Positions 53,226-62,371 of a stretch of 64,000 nucleotides of DNA are shown one piece after another. This DNA comes from Bacteriovoracaceae bacterium (GTDB lineage: Bacteria > Bdellovibrionota > Bacteriovoracia > Bacteriovoracales > Bacteriovoracaceae): assembly GCA_003245675.1 (NCBI GenBank), contig QKCN01000062.1, forward strand, positions 1-64,000, given 5' to 3'. The translations under genes were made by a program, and so were the position numbers. Below the pieces are notes generated by a model. That model ran no database searches. It was not told where the DNA came from and was given only the letters and a program-made list of their open reading frames with translations. Position 1 is the first letter of the stretch. The number at the start of each line of letters is the position of its first letter.

Positions 53226-54028
53226 AAGCACCCAAGGCCGATAAATCATTAGGACAGCACTATCTAAAAGATAAGAAAGTTATCAATGGAATCTGTGCTG
53301 ATTTTGCAGAAGACTCTCATAGTATTATTGAAGTGGGTCCAGGACCAGGTGCCATTAGTCGAGGACTCGCCGCTTTAAGCAAAGATTACTGGGTCGTTGA
53401 AAAAGATGAGCGCTTTCCCCCTCTTCTCTCTGAATTTATTCCAACAGAGAAAATCGTCCTCACCGACGCCTTGAGTATTAAATGGGATCATTTTATTGCA
53501 GAAAATAAGCTCTCCTCTCCCGTTTGGCTAGCATCTAATTTGCCTTACAATATCAGCTCCGTTCTTTTCATCTCCTTTGTCTATTCAGAGAAGATTGATT
53601 TTATGACTCTGATGTTTCAAAAAGAAGTGGGCGAAAAAATTGTCGACCACCCTCACGAAAAAGATGATATGAATTCGCTCAAAGCTTTTGGGCAGGCATT
53701 TTTTGAAACTAAAACACTTTTTAAAGTACTCCCTGGGGCTTTTAATCCTCCCCCCAAGGTGGACTCAATTGTCATTTCTCTAAAGAGAAGGGAAAAATCT
53801 CTTATTGATAGCTCAGAAAAGAAACAATACGAGTCCTTTTTACGCTTGCTCTTTTCGCAAAAGAGAAAGCAAATGGGAAATGTCCTCAAAAGCAAAATTC
53901 CGGCCGAAAAACTTATGCCGAGCTTGCAAGAAAGTGGAATTTCCCCCACTATAAGGGCCGAGCGTTTAAAACTAGAAGAAGTTGTTCTTCTCTATAATAA
54001 GCTCAAAATGTTTGCGGAGTTTTTTTAA
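53222..54028 (+). CDS. rsmA: 16S rRNA dimethyladenosine transferase
   Basis: 268 aa. RsmA/KsgA methylates two adjacent adenines in helix 45 of 16S rRNA with SAM. SLGQHYLKD, the SAM-binding EVGPGPGAISRGL, NLPYNISS (catalytic motif IV), and FNPPPKVDSIVI are diagnostic. Start is TTG, overlapping the tsaD stop (TTGA). No in-frame ATG exists before the first conserved motif, so a rare start codon is well supported. Its TAA overlaps the smpB ATG by 1 nt. Confidence 0.95.
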   Translation: MKAPKADKSLGQHYLKDKKVINGICADFAEDSHSIIEVGPGPGAISRGLAALSKDYWVVEKDERFPPLLSEFIPTEKIVLTDALSIKWDHFIAENKLSSPVWLASNLPYNISSVLFISFVYSEKIDFMTLMFQKEVGEKIVDHPHEKDDMNSLKAFGQAFFETKTLFKVLPGAFNPPPKVDSIVISLKRREKSLIDSSEKKQYESFLRLLFSQKRKQMGNVLKSKIPAEKLMPSLQESGISPTIRAERLKLEEVVLLYNKLKMFAEFF

Positions 54029-54489
54029 TGGAAGGAATTAAAATAATAGCAAAAAACAAAAGGGCCAGTTACGAATATCAGCTACTAGAGCAAATAGAAG
54101 CTGGAATGGTTCTTCAAGGTACAGAAGTAAAATCTCTTCGTGCTGGAAAAGTTATTTTAGCGGACTCTTATGTCAGCATTCAAGGCAGTGCCGGCAAAAA
54201 AGAAGCTTTCATTTACAACCTAAAAATTCCCCCCTATGAATTTGGCACCTATGATAATCATGCAGAGACAAGAACCCGCAAACTTTTGCTCAATCGCGAA
54301 GAAATCGATAAATGCGAAAGGGCCATTCGCGAAAAGGGCCTAACCATTGTCGCCACCAGTATCTATTTTAAAAAATCCAGAATTAAACTCCAATTGGCCC
54401 TGGCCCGTGGGAAAAAATTACACGATAAGCGCGAATCCATGAAGGAAAAGGATGTAAAAAAGAAACTACAAAGAAAAGATTATGAGTAA
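54028..54489 (+). CDS. smpB: SsrA-binding protein SmpB
   Basis: 153 aa. SmpB carries tmRNA to stalled ribosomes. The OB-fold core shows IIAKNKRASYEYQLLEQIEAG, GTEVKSLRAGKVILADSYVS, REEIDKCERAIREKGLTIVA and RGKKLHDKRES. The tail is basic (KEKDVKKKLQRKDYE). ATG overlaps the rsmA stop by 1 nt. tmRNA itself is not seen in the window. Confidence 0.97.
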   Translation: MEGIKIIAKNKRASYEYQLLEQIEAGMVLQGTEVKSLRAGKVILADSYVSIQGSAGKKEAFIYNLKIPPYEFGTYDNHAETRTRKLLLNREEIDKCERAIREKGLTIVATSIYFKKSRIKLQLALARGKKLHDKRESMKEKDVKKKLQRKDYE

Positions 54490-54527
54490 TTATTCACAAA
54501 TCACTTCTTTTGTGGTCTAAAGCCCTC

Positions 54528-54875
54528 ATGGAACTTAACAAAGAAAACAACATTGTCCGGATCTTCCCTTTTGCGCATGGCAACACGACTCTTTTTTACG
54601 AAAGAGAAGCCTATGAAATGGTTCCTCTTCTTTTAAGAATTGCCCGCCAAACAAAGCAAAAGCTCAATGTCCATTATGCCCAACTTTCCTTCTTCAAAGG
54701 TCAAAAAAGTCGCTGCGACAAAATTCAGGAAAATATTAACGAAGAAGTGGCCGTTTGGAGTGAAAAGATGAGAAAACTGGGACTGACCCCTATTTCTCTT
54801 CTCAAAGTAAAAATTCCTGGAGAACTCAAAGACTATTACTGGGAATTTCCTTCTGATAGACTCGACGTCTTTTAA
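54528..54875 (+). CDS. Small cytoplasmic protein, unknown (weakly DUF2203-like)
   Basis: 115 aa from ATG 54528; the ORF-track TTG start 18 nt earlier has no merit. Acidic/basic helical protein (EMVPLLLRIARQTKQKLN, EVAVWSEKMRKLGLTP) ending in DYYWEFPSDRLDVF. The LGLTP...WEFPS pattern faintly recalls DUF2203, but I am not sure. It lies 38 nt after smpB on the same strand, so it may belong to that operon. Confidence 0.6.
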   Translation: MELNKENNIVRIFPFAHGNTTLFYEREAYEMVPLLLRIARQTKQKLNVHYAQLSFFKGQKSRCDKIQENINEEVAVWSEKMRKLGLTPISLLKVKIPGELKDYYWEFPSDRLDVF

Positions 54876-54909
54876 CTAAAGCAAGAACTACCATCCTTTA
54901 TTATTTTGA

Positions 54910-55125
54910 AATCTTCTCTATCGCGATGACAAGCTCAGCTGGACGAGTGGCGATACTGAAACTGAAGTCTCTGGAAGTGGGTCTAAGTTTGGTATTGGAG
55001 GAAAAATTTTTAATCAACTCAGCCTCAATCTTGAAACTAATCGACTCAAGTATACTGATAAAAATGGAACAAGCGTCAATGAATTTATGGACCTGATATT
55101 TATCTCTTTCAGTTGGTCCTACTAA
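54910..55125 (+). pseudogene. Decayed 3' end of an outer-membrane beta-barrel gene
   Basis: The frame is open from 54910 to a TAA at 55123-55125 without any usable start codon, so the ORF track missed it. The 71-residue translation has paired amphipathic strands (NLLYRDDKLSW, IGGKIFNQLSLNLETNRLKY) and ends in IFISFSWSY. Alternating strand residues and a C-terminal aromatic are typical of Gram-negative outer-membrane barrels. A TGA lies just upstream, and the first part of the gene is absent. I read this as a remnant left by deletion. Confidence 0.7.
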
Positions 55126-55298
55126 GCAGCATTTGAGTATCCTAATCCGATATTAAGTTTTCTTAGGAAAAAATGTAGCCATTGCAAAAAAAGCTTAAAG
55201 CTCAGAAGATTAAAGACGAAACAAACCTGTCTTCGTGTAATTCATTGTTTTATTAGCAATGTGATAAGAGTTTAAACCTTAAATTTAAGGATGAGTAA
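55126..55298 (+). promoter_or_regulatory. Leader of the V-ATPase operon
   Basis: A 173-nt AT-rich stretch before the E-subunit gene. CCTTAAATTTAAGG (55277-55290) is a perfect 14-bp palindrome whose right arm contains the SD of the first gene, so it could mask the SD or bind a dimeric factor. No -35/-10 pair stands out. Confidence 0.4.
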
Positions 55299-55907
55299 AT
55301 GGAAACAAAACTAAAAGAACTGACCCAAAGACTCTATGATGATGGAGTCAAAAATGGAGAGAGTAAGGCTCAAGAAATTGTCAAACAAGCTGAGGAGAAA
55401 AAAGCAAAAATGATTGCTGATGCAAAATTTGAAGCAGAACAATTGATCCTGCATGCCAAGAAGGAAGCAGAAGCTCTTCGCAACAAGACGGAAGCCGAAA
55501 TCAAACTTAGTTCTCAGCAGAGTATCAATGAGTTGAAAAACCAAATCACGCATCTTATCAGCTCAGCAATTTCAACTGATATCAAGACGACTCTTAATGA
55601 TAAAGAATTCTTCCAAAAAGTTATCTTGGCCGTCGTTGAACACTGGTTCAAAAAATCTGGTGAAGACTTCAATATGACAATGCAAATCAGCCAAGAAGGT
55701 GGCGAAGAACTTAAAAAAGTTTTAGAGCAAAAATGCACTGAAAAGCTGAAGCAAGGTCTTGAATATGAATTGAAGAATAAAAAAGGAATGGGATTTTCAG
55801 TATCTCCCAAAGACAACTCCTTTATTCTTGATTTTTCTCCAGAAAGCTTTGCCGCTTTCTTTGAGGATTATCTCAGAATTGCCACCAAGGAATTACTCTT
55901 CAAATAA
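55299..55907 (+). CDS. V-type ATPase subunit E
   Basis: 202 aa, first gene of the ATPase operon. The N-terminal 90 residues form a charged coiled coil (ESKAQEIVKQAEEKKAKMIA, AEAEALRNKTEAEIKLS-type heptads) that makes the peripheral stalk. The globular C-terminal half (MTMQISQEGGEELKKVLEQK) caps the A/B ring. Length matches archaeal/bacterial E subunits. The SD is AAGGA with ATG 55299. The next gene begins 21 nt later. Confidence 0.88.
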   Translation: METKLKELTQRLYDDGVKNGESKAQEIVKQAEEKKAKMIADAKFEAEQLILHAKKEAEALRNKTEAEIKLSSQQSINELKNQITHLISSAISTDIKTTLNDKEFFQKVILAVVEHWFKKSGEDFNMTMQISQEGGEELKKVLEQKCTEKLKQGLEYELKNKKGMGFSVSPKDNSFILDFSPESFAAFFEDYLRIATKELLFK

Positions 55908-55928
55908 TGATTCCCAAAAAGGAATAAG

Positions 55929-56753
55929 ATGAATTACTACTATCTCGTTACTTCACTGGAAGATGTTAGCTTGGAAACAGAGAAGATCAACATGAGATCG
56001 CAAGAACTCATTGAATTGTTTCCCTCGGAATTAAGCAAAAAGGACTGGGAGCTTTTTAAGGCTTTCCTTTATCAATTTGATAATAAGAATCTCATTGCTT
56101 GTCTTGAGAAAAAAGAGGACTTCGATCCTCGCGGCAATTTCTCTAAAGAGGCGTTGGAAGAAGAAATAAAAACGCCCCTCGCCCTTCCTAAATATATGAT
56201 CGAATTCTTAGAAAATCTCAAAAGAGATCAAAGAGAATTCCCTCACCTATCTTTGGAAAATGAGTTAACAATTTTCTATTTTGATTATCTTCAATCGTTT
56301 TCTTCTCCCTTCATCAAACGCTATATCTCTTTCGAATACAACTTAAGAAATGTTCTCGCGGCTCTCAATAGCAAAAAATTTGAAAAAGATATTGAGCGCA
56401 ATATTTTGATGCTAAAAGGAGAAGAATCAGAGCTGCTCATTCAAAATAGTAGTTCTGATTTTGGGTTGTCTCGCCACTATCCTTGGTTAAGTGAAATCAT
56501 TCAAGCTTACCAAGATCTGGATGTTTTGGACTTAGAGAAAAAACTCTGCGAAATCCGTTTGCAAGAAATTGAGGATATTCTGAAGTTTGACTATTTTAGC
56601 ATTGATCGCTTATTAGGGCATTGGTGGAAACTCTCAATTGTTGAGCGCTATATCGACCTAACTCCCGAAAAAGGAGAAGAAAACTTCTCTCATATCGTAG
56701 ATGAATTAGCGTCAGAAGAACATGTTTTGAAAAATTTTGAAGAAGAAAAATAA
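55929..56753 (+). CDS. DUF2764 protein of V-ATPase operon
   Basis: 274 aa, acidic and helical, starting MNYYYLVTSLEDVSLE. DUF2764 proteins occupy the second place in V-ATPase operons of spirochaetes, Chlamydia and Bacteroidetes, in the position of subunit C. I identify it from that context and from the N-terminal YYYLVTSL and RLLGHWWKLSIVERY-type segments. It is thought to link the rotor to the membrane part, but its role has little experimental support. It overlaps nothing and sits 11 nt before subunit A. Confidence 0.8.
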   Translation: MNYYYLVTSLEDVSLETEKINMRSQELIELFPSELSKKDWELFKAFLYQFDNKNLIACLEKKEDFDPRGNFSKEALEEEIKTPLALPKYMIEFLENLKRDQREFPHLSLENELTIFYFDYLQSFSSPFIKRYISFEYNLRNVLAALNSKKFEKDIERNILMLKGEESELLIQNSSSDFGLSRHYPWLSEIIQAYQDLDVLDLEKKLCEIRLQEIEDILKFDYFSIDRLLGHWWKLSIVERYIDLTPEKGEENFSHIVDELASEEHVLKNFEEEK

Positions 56754-56764
56754 AGGGGATCTTC

Positions 56765-58540
56765 ATGGATCAAAAAAGAATTGGAAAAGTACATGCTATT
56801 GTTTCTAACCTCGTCCAGGTAGATATTGATGCACCTGTGATCAACAGAGAAATCTGCTACATTGAGGAGCCAACTGAAAAAAGAAAATTAATGGCAGAAG
56901 TTATTAAAGTTCAATCTGGACGCTGCTATGTACAGGTTTACGAAAGTACGCGCGGCTTAAAAGTCGGTTGCCCTGTAGAGTTTACAGCTGAACTTCTACA
57001 AGTTGATCTTGCTCCAGGACTTCTTTCCCGCAATCTCGATGGGCTGCAAAATGACCTCGACCAATTTGAAGGAACTTTTCTTCAAAGAGGTGTTTACAAC
57101 ACACCTATCAACTTCGAAGCTGAATTTGACTTTGAAGTCAGCAAAAAGGTCGGCGACGAAGTTCGTGCTGGCGATTGGCTAGGACACGTCAAAGAAAACT
57201 GGATGGATCATAAGATTATGGTTCCCTTTAATCTTGAAGGCACCTATCGCATTACCGAAATCAAACACGGAAAATATAAAGTAAAAGATACGATTGCTGT
57301 TTTGGAAAATATCCAAACCAAAGAGACAGTGAATGTATCCATGCACCAAAAATGGCCAATTTATCAGCCAATTAAAGCCTACAAAGAAAAAACGGCCATT
57401 TTTAAGCCTTTGACAACTGGTATTCGTGCGATTGATACCCTTAATCCGATGATGGAAGGTGGATCAGGCTTTATTCCTGGACCTTTTGGTTGCGGCAAAA
57501 CCGTGCTGCAACACAATATTTCACAACATGCAGAAGCCGATATTATCATCATCGCAGCCTGTGGAGAGAGAGCAAATGAGGTGGTGGAAATTTTCACCGA
57601 ATTCCCTGAGCTCAAAGACCCTAGATCTGGCCGCTCTTTGATGGAAAGAACAATCATCATTTGTAATACCTCTAATATGCCTGTGGCAGCTCGTGAAGCT
57701 TCTGTTTATACCGCAATGACCATTGGGGAATACTATAGGCAAATGGGACTCAAAGTTCTCCTTTTGGCCGACTCGACATCTCGTTGGGCCCAAGCTCTTC
57801 GTGAGATCTCCAATAAAATGGAAGAGCTACCAGGACCTGATGCCTTCCCTATGGACTTAACGGCCATCATTTCATCATTTTATGCTCGAGCTGGTTATGT
57901 AAAATTAAACAATGAAGACCCTGCCTCAATTACCTTCATTGGAACAGTTTCTCCGGCCGGTGGTAACTTAAAAGAGCCAGTAACGGAAGCAACTAAAAAA
58001 GCAGCTCGCTGTTTCTATGCCCTTTCACAAGCTCGTGCCGATAGTAAACGCTATCCTGCGATTGACCCCGTCGATAGTTACTCTAAATACCTTGAGTACG
58101 CCGAAGTTCAAGAGTACATGAAAAAGGAAATTGGAGAAGACTGGATTGATAAAGTGCTAGAAGTTAAAGATATGCTCTTGCGCGGAAAAGAAACCAAAGA
58201 GCAAATTAATATTTTGGGAGACGACTCCGTTCCAATAGAGCACCATGATACCTTTTGGAAAGCAGAGCTCGTTGACTTTATTATTCTTCAGCAAGACGCC
58301 TTTGATGAGATTGATGCCGACACTCCAATGGAACGTCAAAAGTATATGCTCGATCTCATTCTTGATATCTGCCATACTAAATTCAAATTCGATAAATTTG
58401 AAGAAGTACAAGACTACTTTAAAAACATGATCAACCTCTTAAAGCAAATGAACTACTCCGAATTCCAATCTGAAAAATTCAAAGAATACGAAAGGAATCT
58501 AGGAGCGCACATTGCTCAAAGAAGAAGTGAGGTGGCATAA
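56765..58540 (+). CDS. V-type ATPase catalytic subunit A
   Basis: 591 aa, the nucleotide-hydrolysing subunit. Walker A is GPFGCGKTVLQ. GERANEVVEIFTEFPEL, LLLADSTSRWAQALREIS and FIGTVSPAGGNLKEPVTEAT are as in archaeal-type A subunits. The non-homologous region insertion of V/A-type A subunits lies at residues about 110-190. It starts after GGGGATC and its TAA overlaps the subunit B ATG by 1 nt. ATP synthase or hydrolase direction cannot be read from sequence. Confidence 0.97.
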   Translation: MDQKRIGKVHAIVSNLVQVDIDAPVINREICYIEEPTEKRKLMAEVIKVQSGRCYVQVYESTRGLKVGCPVEFTAELLQVDLAPGLLSRNLDGLQNDLDQFEGTFLQRGVYNTPINFEAEFDFEVSKKVGDEVRAGDWLGHVKENWMDHKIMVPFNLEGTYRITEIKHGKYKVKDTIAVLENIQTKETVNVSMHQKWPIYQPIKAYKEKTAIFKPLTTGIRAIDTLNPMMEGGSGFIPGPFGCGKTVLQHNISQHAEADIIIIAACGERANEVVEIFTEFPELKDPRSGRSLMERTIIICNTSNMPVAAREASVYTAMTIGEYYRQMGLKVLLLADSTSRWAQALREISNKMEELPGPDAFPMDLTAIISSFYARAGYVKLNNEDPASITFIGTVSPAGGNLKEPVTEATKKAARCFYALSQARADSKRYPAIDPVDSYSKYLEYAEVQEYMKKEIGEDWIDKVLEVKDMLLRGKETKEQINILGDDSVPIEHHDTFWKAELVDFIILQQDAFDEIDADTPMERQKYMLDLILDICHTKFKFDKFEEVQDYFKNMINLLKQMNYSEFQSEKFKEYERNLGAHIAQRRSEVA

Positions 58541-59871
58541 TGCAAACATCAAAAGACAATAAAGCTTTTCAAAAAGTTTTTACTAAATTGACCAATATTA
58601 CAAAAGCAACCTGTACTGTAACAGCAGAGGGTGTGGGCAATGAAGAAATGGCGGTGGTCGATGGCCGCCCTGCTCAAGTTGTGAAAATTTTCGGAGACCA
58701 AGTGACTCTTCAAATTTTCCAAGGAACCAATGGTATTGCCACCAACTCTGAAGTTATCTTTACTGGCAAACCTCCTCAATTAAAAGTTGGAGATGATCTC
58801 ATTGGACGCTTTTTCAATGCCTATGGCGATCCCATTGACAATGGCCCTGAGCTAACAGGGAAGGCAATCGATATTGGTGGTCCAACAGTAAATCCTGTGC
58901 GTAGAAAACAACCTTCAGAGCTAATCGCCACAGGAATTGCAGGTATTGACCTTAACAATACTCTGGTCTCCGGTCAAAAAATTCCGTTTTTTGCAGACCC
59001 TGACCAACCTTTCAACCAAGTACTTGCCGACGTTGCCTTGAGAGCACAAGTTGATCGCATTATCCTTGGCGGTATGGGAATGCTTTTGGATGACTTCCTC
59101 TTCTACAAAAGACTATTTGAAGAAGCTGGCGCCATGGACAAAATTATCTGTTTTATGAATACAACAGAAGATGCCCCGGTTGAACGTCTCCTCATTCCTG
59201 ATATGGCCCTAACAGCAGCAGAATACTTTGCAGTAGAGAAGAATGAAAAAGTACTCGTTCTTCTTACGGATATGACTCTCTATTGCGATGCTCTTTCTAT
59301 CGTAAGTAACCGTATGGATCAAATTCCAACGAAAGACTTTATGCCTGGTTCACTTTATTCTGACTTGGCAAAGCTATACGAAAAAGCAGCACAATTCCCT
59401 ACTGGAGGCTCCATTACCATTCTTGCGGTAACTACTCTTTCTGGTGGTGATATTACTCACGCCATTCCAGATAACACTGGTTATATTACCGAAGGGCAAT
59501 TGTTCTTGCGTCGCGATACCGATGTTTCTAAAACAATTGTCGACCCCTTCCGTTCTCTTTCTCGTTTGAAGCAATTGGTGATTGGTAAGAAAACAAGAGA
59601 AGATCATCCTCAAGTTATGAATGCTTGTATTCGTCTCTTCTCCGATGCTGCCAATGCGAAAACCAAATTGGAAAACGGTTTTGACCTTACCGATTATGAC
59701 AAGCGTACTTTGAACTTCGCCAAGGAATACTCCAAAGATATTTTGGCCACAGATATCAATATTGACACCACCGAGATGCTTGATCGCTGCTGGCGCCAAT
59801 ATGCTGCTCACTTTGAAAAGCACGAGCTTGGTATTAAGCAAGATTTGATTGATAAATACTGGAAAAACTAG
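58540..59871 (+). CDS. V-type ATPase regulatory subunit B
   Basis: 443 aa, the non-catalytic partner of subunit A. GRFFNAYGDPIDNGPE and LIATGIAGIDLNNTLVSGQKIPFF lead into a degenerate P-loop (no GKT), as normal for B. PGSLYSDLAKLYEKAAQFPTGGSITILAVTTLS and GYITEGQLFLRRD complete the fold. ATG overlaps the A stop. Subunit D follows 11 nt later. Confidence 0.96.
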   Translation: MQTSKDNKAFQKVFTKLTNITKATCTVTAEGVGNEEMAVVDGRPAQVVKIFGDQVTLQIFQGTNGIATNSEVIFTGKPPQLKVGDDLIGRFFNAYGDPIDNGPELTGKAIDIGGPTVNPVRRKQPSELIATGIAGIDLNNTLVSGQKIPFFADPDQPFNQVLADVALRAQVDRIILGGMGMLLDDFLFYKRLFEEAGAMDKIICFMNTTEDAPVERLLIPDMALTAAEYFAVEKNEKVLVLLTDMTLYCDALSIVSNRMDQIPTKDFMPGSLYSDLAKLYEKAAQFPTGGSITILAVTTLSGGDITHAIPDNTGYITEGQLFLRRDTDVSKTIVDPFRSLSRLKQLVIGKKTREDHPQVMNACIRLFSDAANAKTKLENGFDLTDYDKRTLNFAKEYSKDILATDINIDTTEMLDRCWRQYAAHFEKHELGIKQDLIDKYWKN

Positions 59872-59882
59872 TTGGAGTATAA

Positions 59883-60467
59883 ATGAAGTTTCAATTTAAT
59901 AAAACCGAACTTCAGGGATTAAGAAAGCAGCTCAAAATCAGAGTTGCGGCTCTTCCGACTCTTAAAAATAAAGAGTCGGCCCTAAGAGCGGAAATTAAGA
60001 AATATAAAAAACAGCTAAAGGCAATTCTCAATGAGTTGAATACTGCTGTCGAAGAGATCAAAAAGATCAAAAGATTATATTCTGAATTTCCTCTCGACTT
60101 GGTTGAACTTAAGGATATCGAAATTCTGCCAAAAAAAATTGCGGGTGTTAAAATCCCTATCTTCCAAAAAGTTATTTTGGAGACAAGGGACTTTAGCCTC
60201 TTTGGTTCCCCCTCTTGGTTTTTAAAAGGAGTCACGATCCTGCAAAAAATTATTGAGCTAGAAATTCGATTAAAAATTGAAGAAATTGTTGTTGAAATTC
60301 TCGAACTTGCAAGAAAGAAAACAACTCAAAAAGTAAACCTCTATGAAAAGGTTCAAATTCCCGCCTACGAAGACGCTATTTTGAAAATTAAGCGCTATCT
60401 TGAAGATGTGGAAAACCTCGACAAAGCAGGTTCTAAAATCGTTAAAAAAAGGTTGGCCGAGCTATGA
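59883..60467 (+). CDS. V-type ATPase subunit D
   Basis: 194 aa. Two long antiparallel helices (KTELQGLRKQLKIRVAALPT at the start, KRYLEDVENLDKAGSKIVKKRL at the end) with a short globular middle form the central rotor shaft. The family usually has LLKRKRDAL near the start, here reduced to LKNKESALRAEIKKYKKQL. No subunit F gene accompanies it. It starts 11 nt after B, and its stop overlaps the subunit I ATG by 4 nt. Confidence 0.9.
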   Translation: MKFQFNKTELQGLRKQLKIRVAALPTLKNKESALRAEIKKYKKQLKAILNELNTAVEEIKKIKRLYSEFPLDLVELKDIEILPKKIAGVKIPIFQKVILETRDFSLFGSPSWFLKGVTILQKIIELEIRLKIEEIVVEILELARKKTTQKVNLYEKVQIPAYEDAILKIKRYLEDVENLDKAGSKIVKKRLAEL

Positions 60468-62335
60468 TTACTAAAATGTTGCGACTCCACCTTTTGTCGC
60501 ATAAAGATGAAGTCAAAAGTTTACTGAATTCACTTCAAGACTTAGGTTTAGTTCATCTTGATGCGCGAGAGCTTCATGAAGAAGATCTTAAAGGTGAAGA
60601 GCATAATCAATTGCGCACAATGCTTCAAAAGGTAAATCAAGAAAAAGCACAACTTAAAAGTGCTCAGTCTTTTCTTGGATTTTTTGCCAAAACTATTGTG
60701 ACAGAAAGCAAATCATATTCAGGGACTATTGCGGAGCTGCTGGAAGAATTCTCTGTCCTTCTGACTAAAAAGCAAGAGCTTAAAACAGCGCTCGATAAAT
60801 TGAAAAAAGAAGAACAAAAACTTCTTCCTTGGGGAGACTTTGAGCCTAAGATCGTGCAAAAAATTAGAAATGCAGGACTCAATATTCGTCTTTTTATTTG
60901 CACTCTAAAACAAAAAGAAGAACTTGTTGCCCATAGTATTCCCCATCAAGTGATCAGCACCCAGGGAAAAACTTGTTTTGTGGCAACCTTAGGCGATTGG
61001 CAAGCGGAATTCACACCTGGTGAAGAGTTTAGCCTTCCTCTACTATCCTTGGATAACGTGCAAGAAGAGCGCGATAATAAAGAAAAAGATTTGCTCGCTC
61101 TCAATCAAAAAATTGATCTTTTTGCACAATATTCAAACTGGGTAAAAGCTCAAATGCTCAAAGAGCAAGAAAAACTAGAACTCGCTCAAGCAGAGACCTA
61201 TTTACATGAAACTCAAACCATTATGAGTATCAGTGCCTGGCTTCCTCTGCGCCAAAAAGATGTTGTCGAAGATCACTTAAAAAAGCAGGCTGGAATCGCT
61301 TTTTATATTGAGGATGGGATTGGAGAAGCTAATAGTTTGGATGTTCCTGTTCAATTAAAAAACAATATTTTTTCCAAGCTATTTGAGCCAATTACGGGTC
61401 TCTTCTCATTACCGGCCTATCATGAATTTGATTTGACACCTTTCTTTGCCCCCTTCTTTGCAATGTTTTTCGGACTTTGCTTAGGTGATGCGGGCTACGG
61501 TTTGATCTTTTTAAGTATTCTAACCTTTGCCTTTTTCAAATTCAAAAAAGCAAGGGCCCCTATCGTCTTGGGTATGATCCTCAATCTCTGTGTTATTTTC
61601 TGGGGAATCATCACCGGAACGACTTTTGGTATGAACTTGTTCGAAATCAAAATTCCCATTCTATCAGATATGGCCCTATTGAAATCTGACCATGTATTTT
61701 ATCTGGCCCTACTCATTGGACTTTTCCAAATTTTCTTTGGAATGATTATTCAAGTGATTGGAAAAATGGTTCGCGGTGGAGTGATGGCCGGTCTTTCAAC
61801 TGTGGGTTGGATTATTTTAATTTTCTTTCTAACAGTTATGTATCTTGCAGGACAAAATCCAACAGGCGATTTTACCATGGGAATTGCAGTTATTGATTTC
61901 TGTAAATCTGTTCCAACCATGATGAATCAAATTGGAAGCATTATCGGTGTGGCCCTGATCCTCTTTTTTAATGACTTAAAGGTGAATATCTTTTTGCGCA
62001 TTGGAAAAGGGCTCTGGGAACTCTACGGCATTACTGGAGTCGTAGGAGATTTACTCTCATACATCCGACTTTTCGCTCTTGGTGTGTCGTCGGCCATTTT
62101 GGGGACTGTGATTAATTCAATTGCCATGAAAATGTTAGATATTCCTGTCCCTGTACTGGCACAGATCATCTTTGTCCTCTTTTTAGTAGTTGGACATATT
62201 GGCAATATGCTGCTGGCGGCTCTGGGCTCTTTTGTCCATCCCCTACGTTTGACTTTTGTAGAATTTTATAAAAATGCAGGATTTGAAGGCGGAGGGAAGC
62301 CTTTTAAACCGCTACAAAAATACAGTAAAACATAA
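60464..62335 (+). CDS. V-type ATPase subunit I (a subunit)
   Basis: 623 aa. The N-terminal half is a cytoplasmic coiled-coil arm, and the C-terminal half has seven or eight TM segments. It has the family's FFAPFFAMFFGLCLGDAGYG loop and the conserved Arg of the ion channel in GDLLSYIRLFALGVSSAILG. LGSFVHPLRLTFVEFYKNAGFEGGGKPF closes it, as in other I subunits. It forms the stator half-channels next to the c-ring. Confidence 0.95.
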   Translation: MITKMLRLHLLSHKDEVKSLLNSLQDLGLVHLDARELHEEDLKGEEHNQLRTMLQKVNQEKAQLKSAQSFLGFFAKTIVTESKSYSGTIAELLEEFSVLLTKKQELKTALDKLKKEEQKLLPWGDFEPKIVQKIRNAGLNIRLFICTLKQKEELVAHSIPHQVISTQGKTCFVATLGDWQAEFTPGEEFSLPLLSLDNVQEERDNKEKDLLALNQKIDLFAQYSNWVKAQMLKEQEKLELAQAETYLHETQTIMSISAWLPLRQKDVVEDHLKKQAGIAFYIEDGIGEANSLDVPVQLKNNIFSKLFEPITGLFSLPAYHEFDLTPFFAPFFAMFFGLCLGDAGYGLIFLSILTFAFFKFKKARAPIVLGMILNLCVIFWGIITGTTFGMNLFEIKIPILSDMALLKSDHVFYLALLIGLFQIFFGMIIQVIGKMVRGGVMAGLSTVGWIILIFFLTVMYLAGQNPTGDFTMGIAVIDFCKSVPTMMNQIGSIIGVALILFFNDLKVNIFLRIGKGLWELYGITGVVGDLLSYIRLFALGVSSAILGTVINSIAMKMLDIPVPVLAQIIFVLFLVVGHIGNMLLAALGSFVHPLRLTFVEFYKNAGFEGGGKPFKPLQKYSKT

Positions 62336-62371
62336 ATAGAAAAAACGAATTAACAAAAAAAAGGAGATTTT

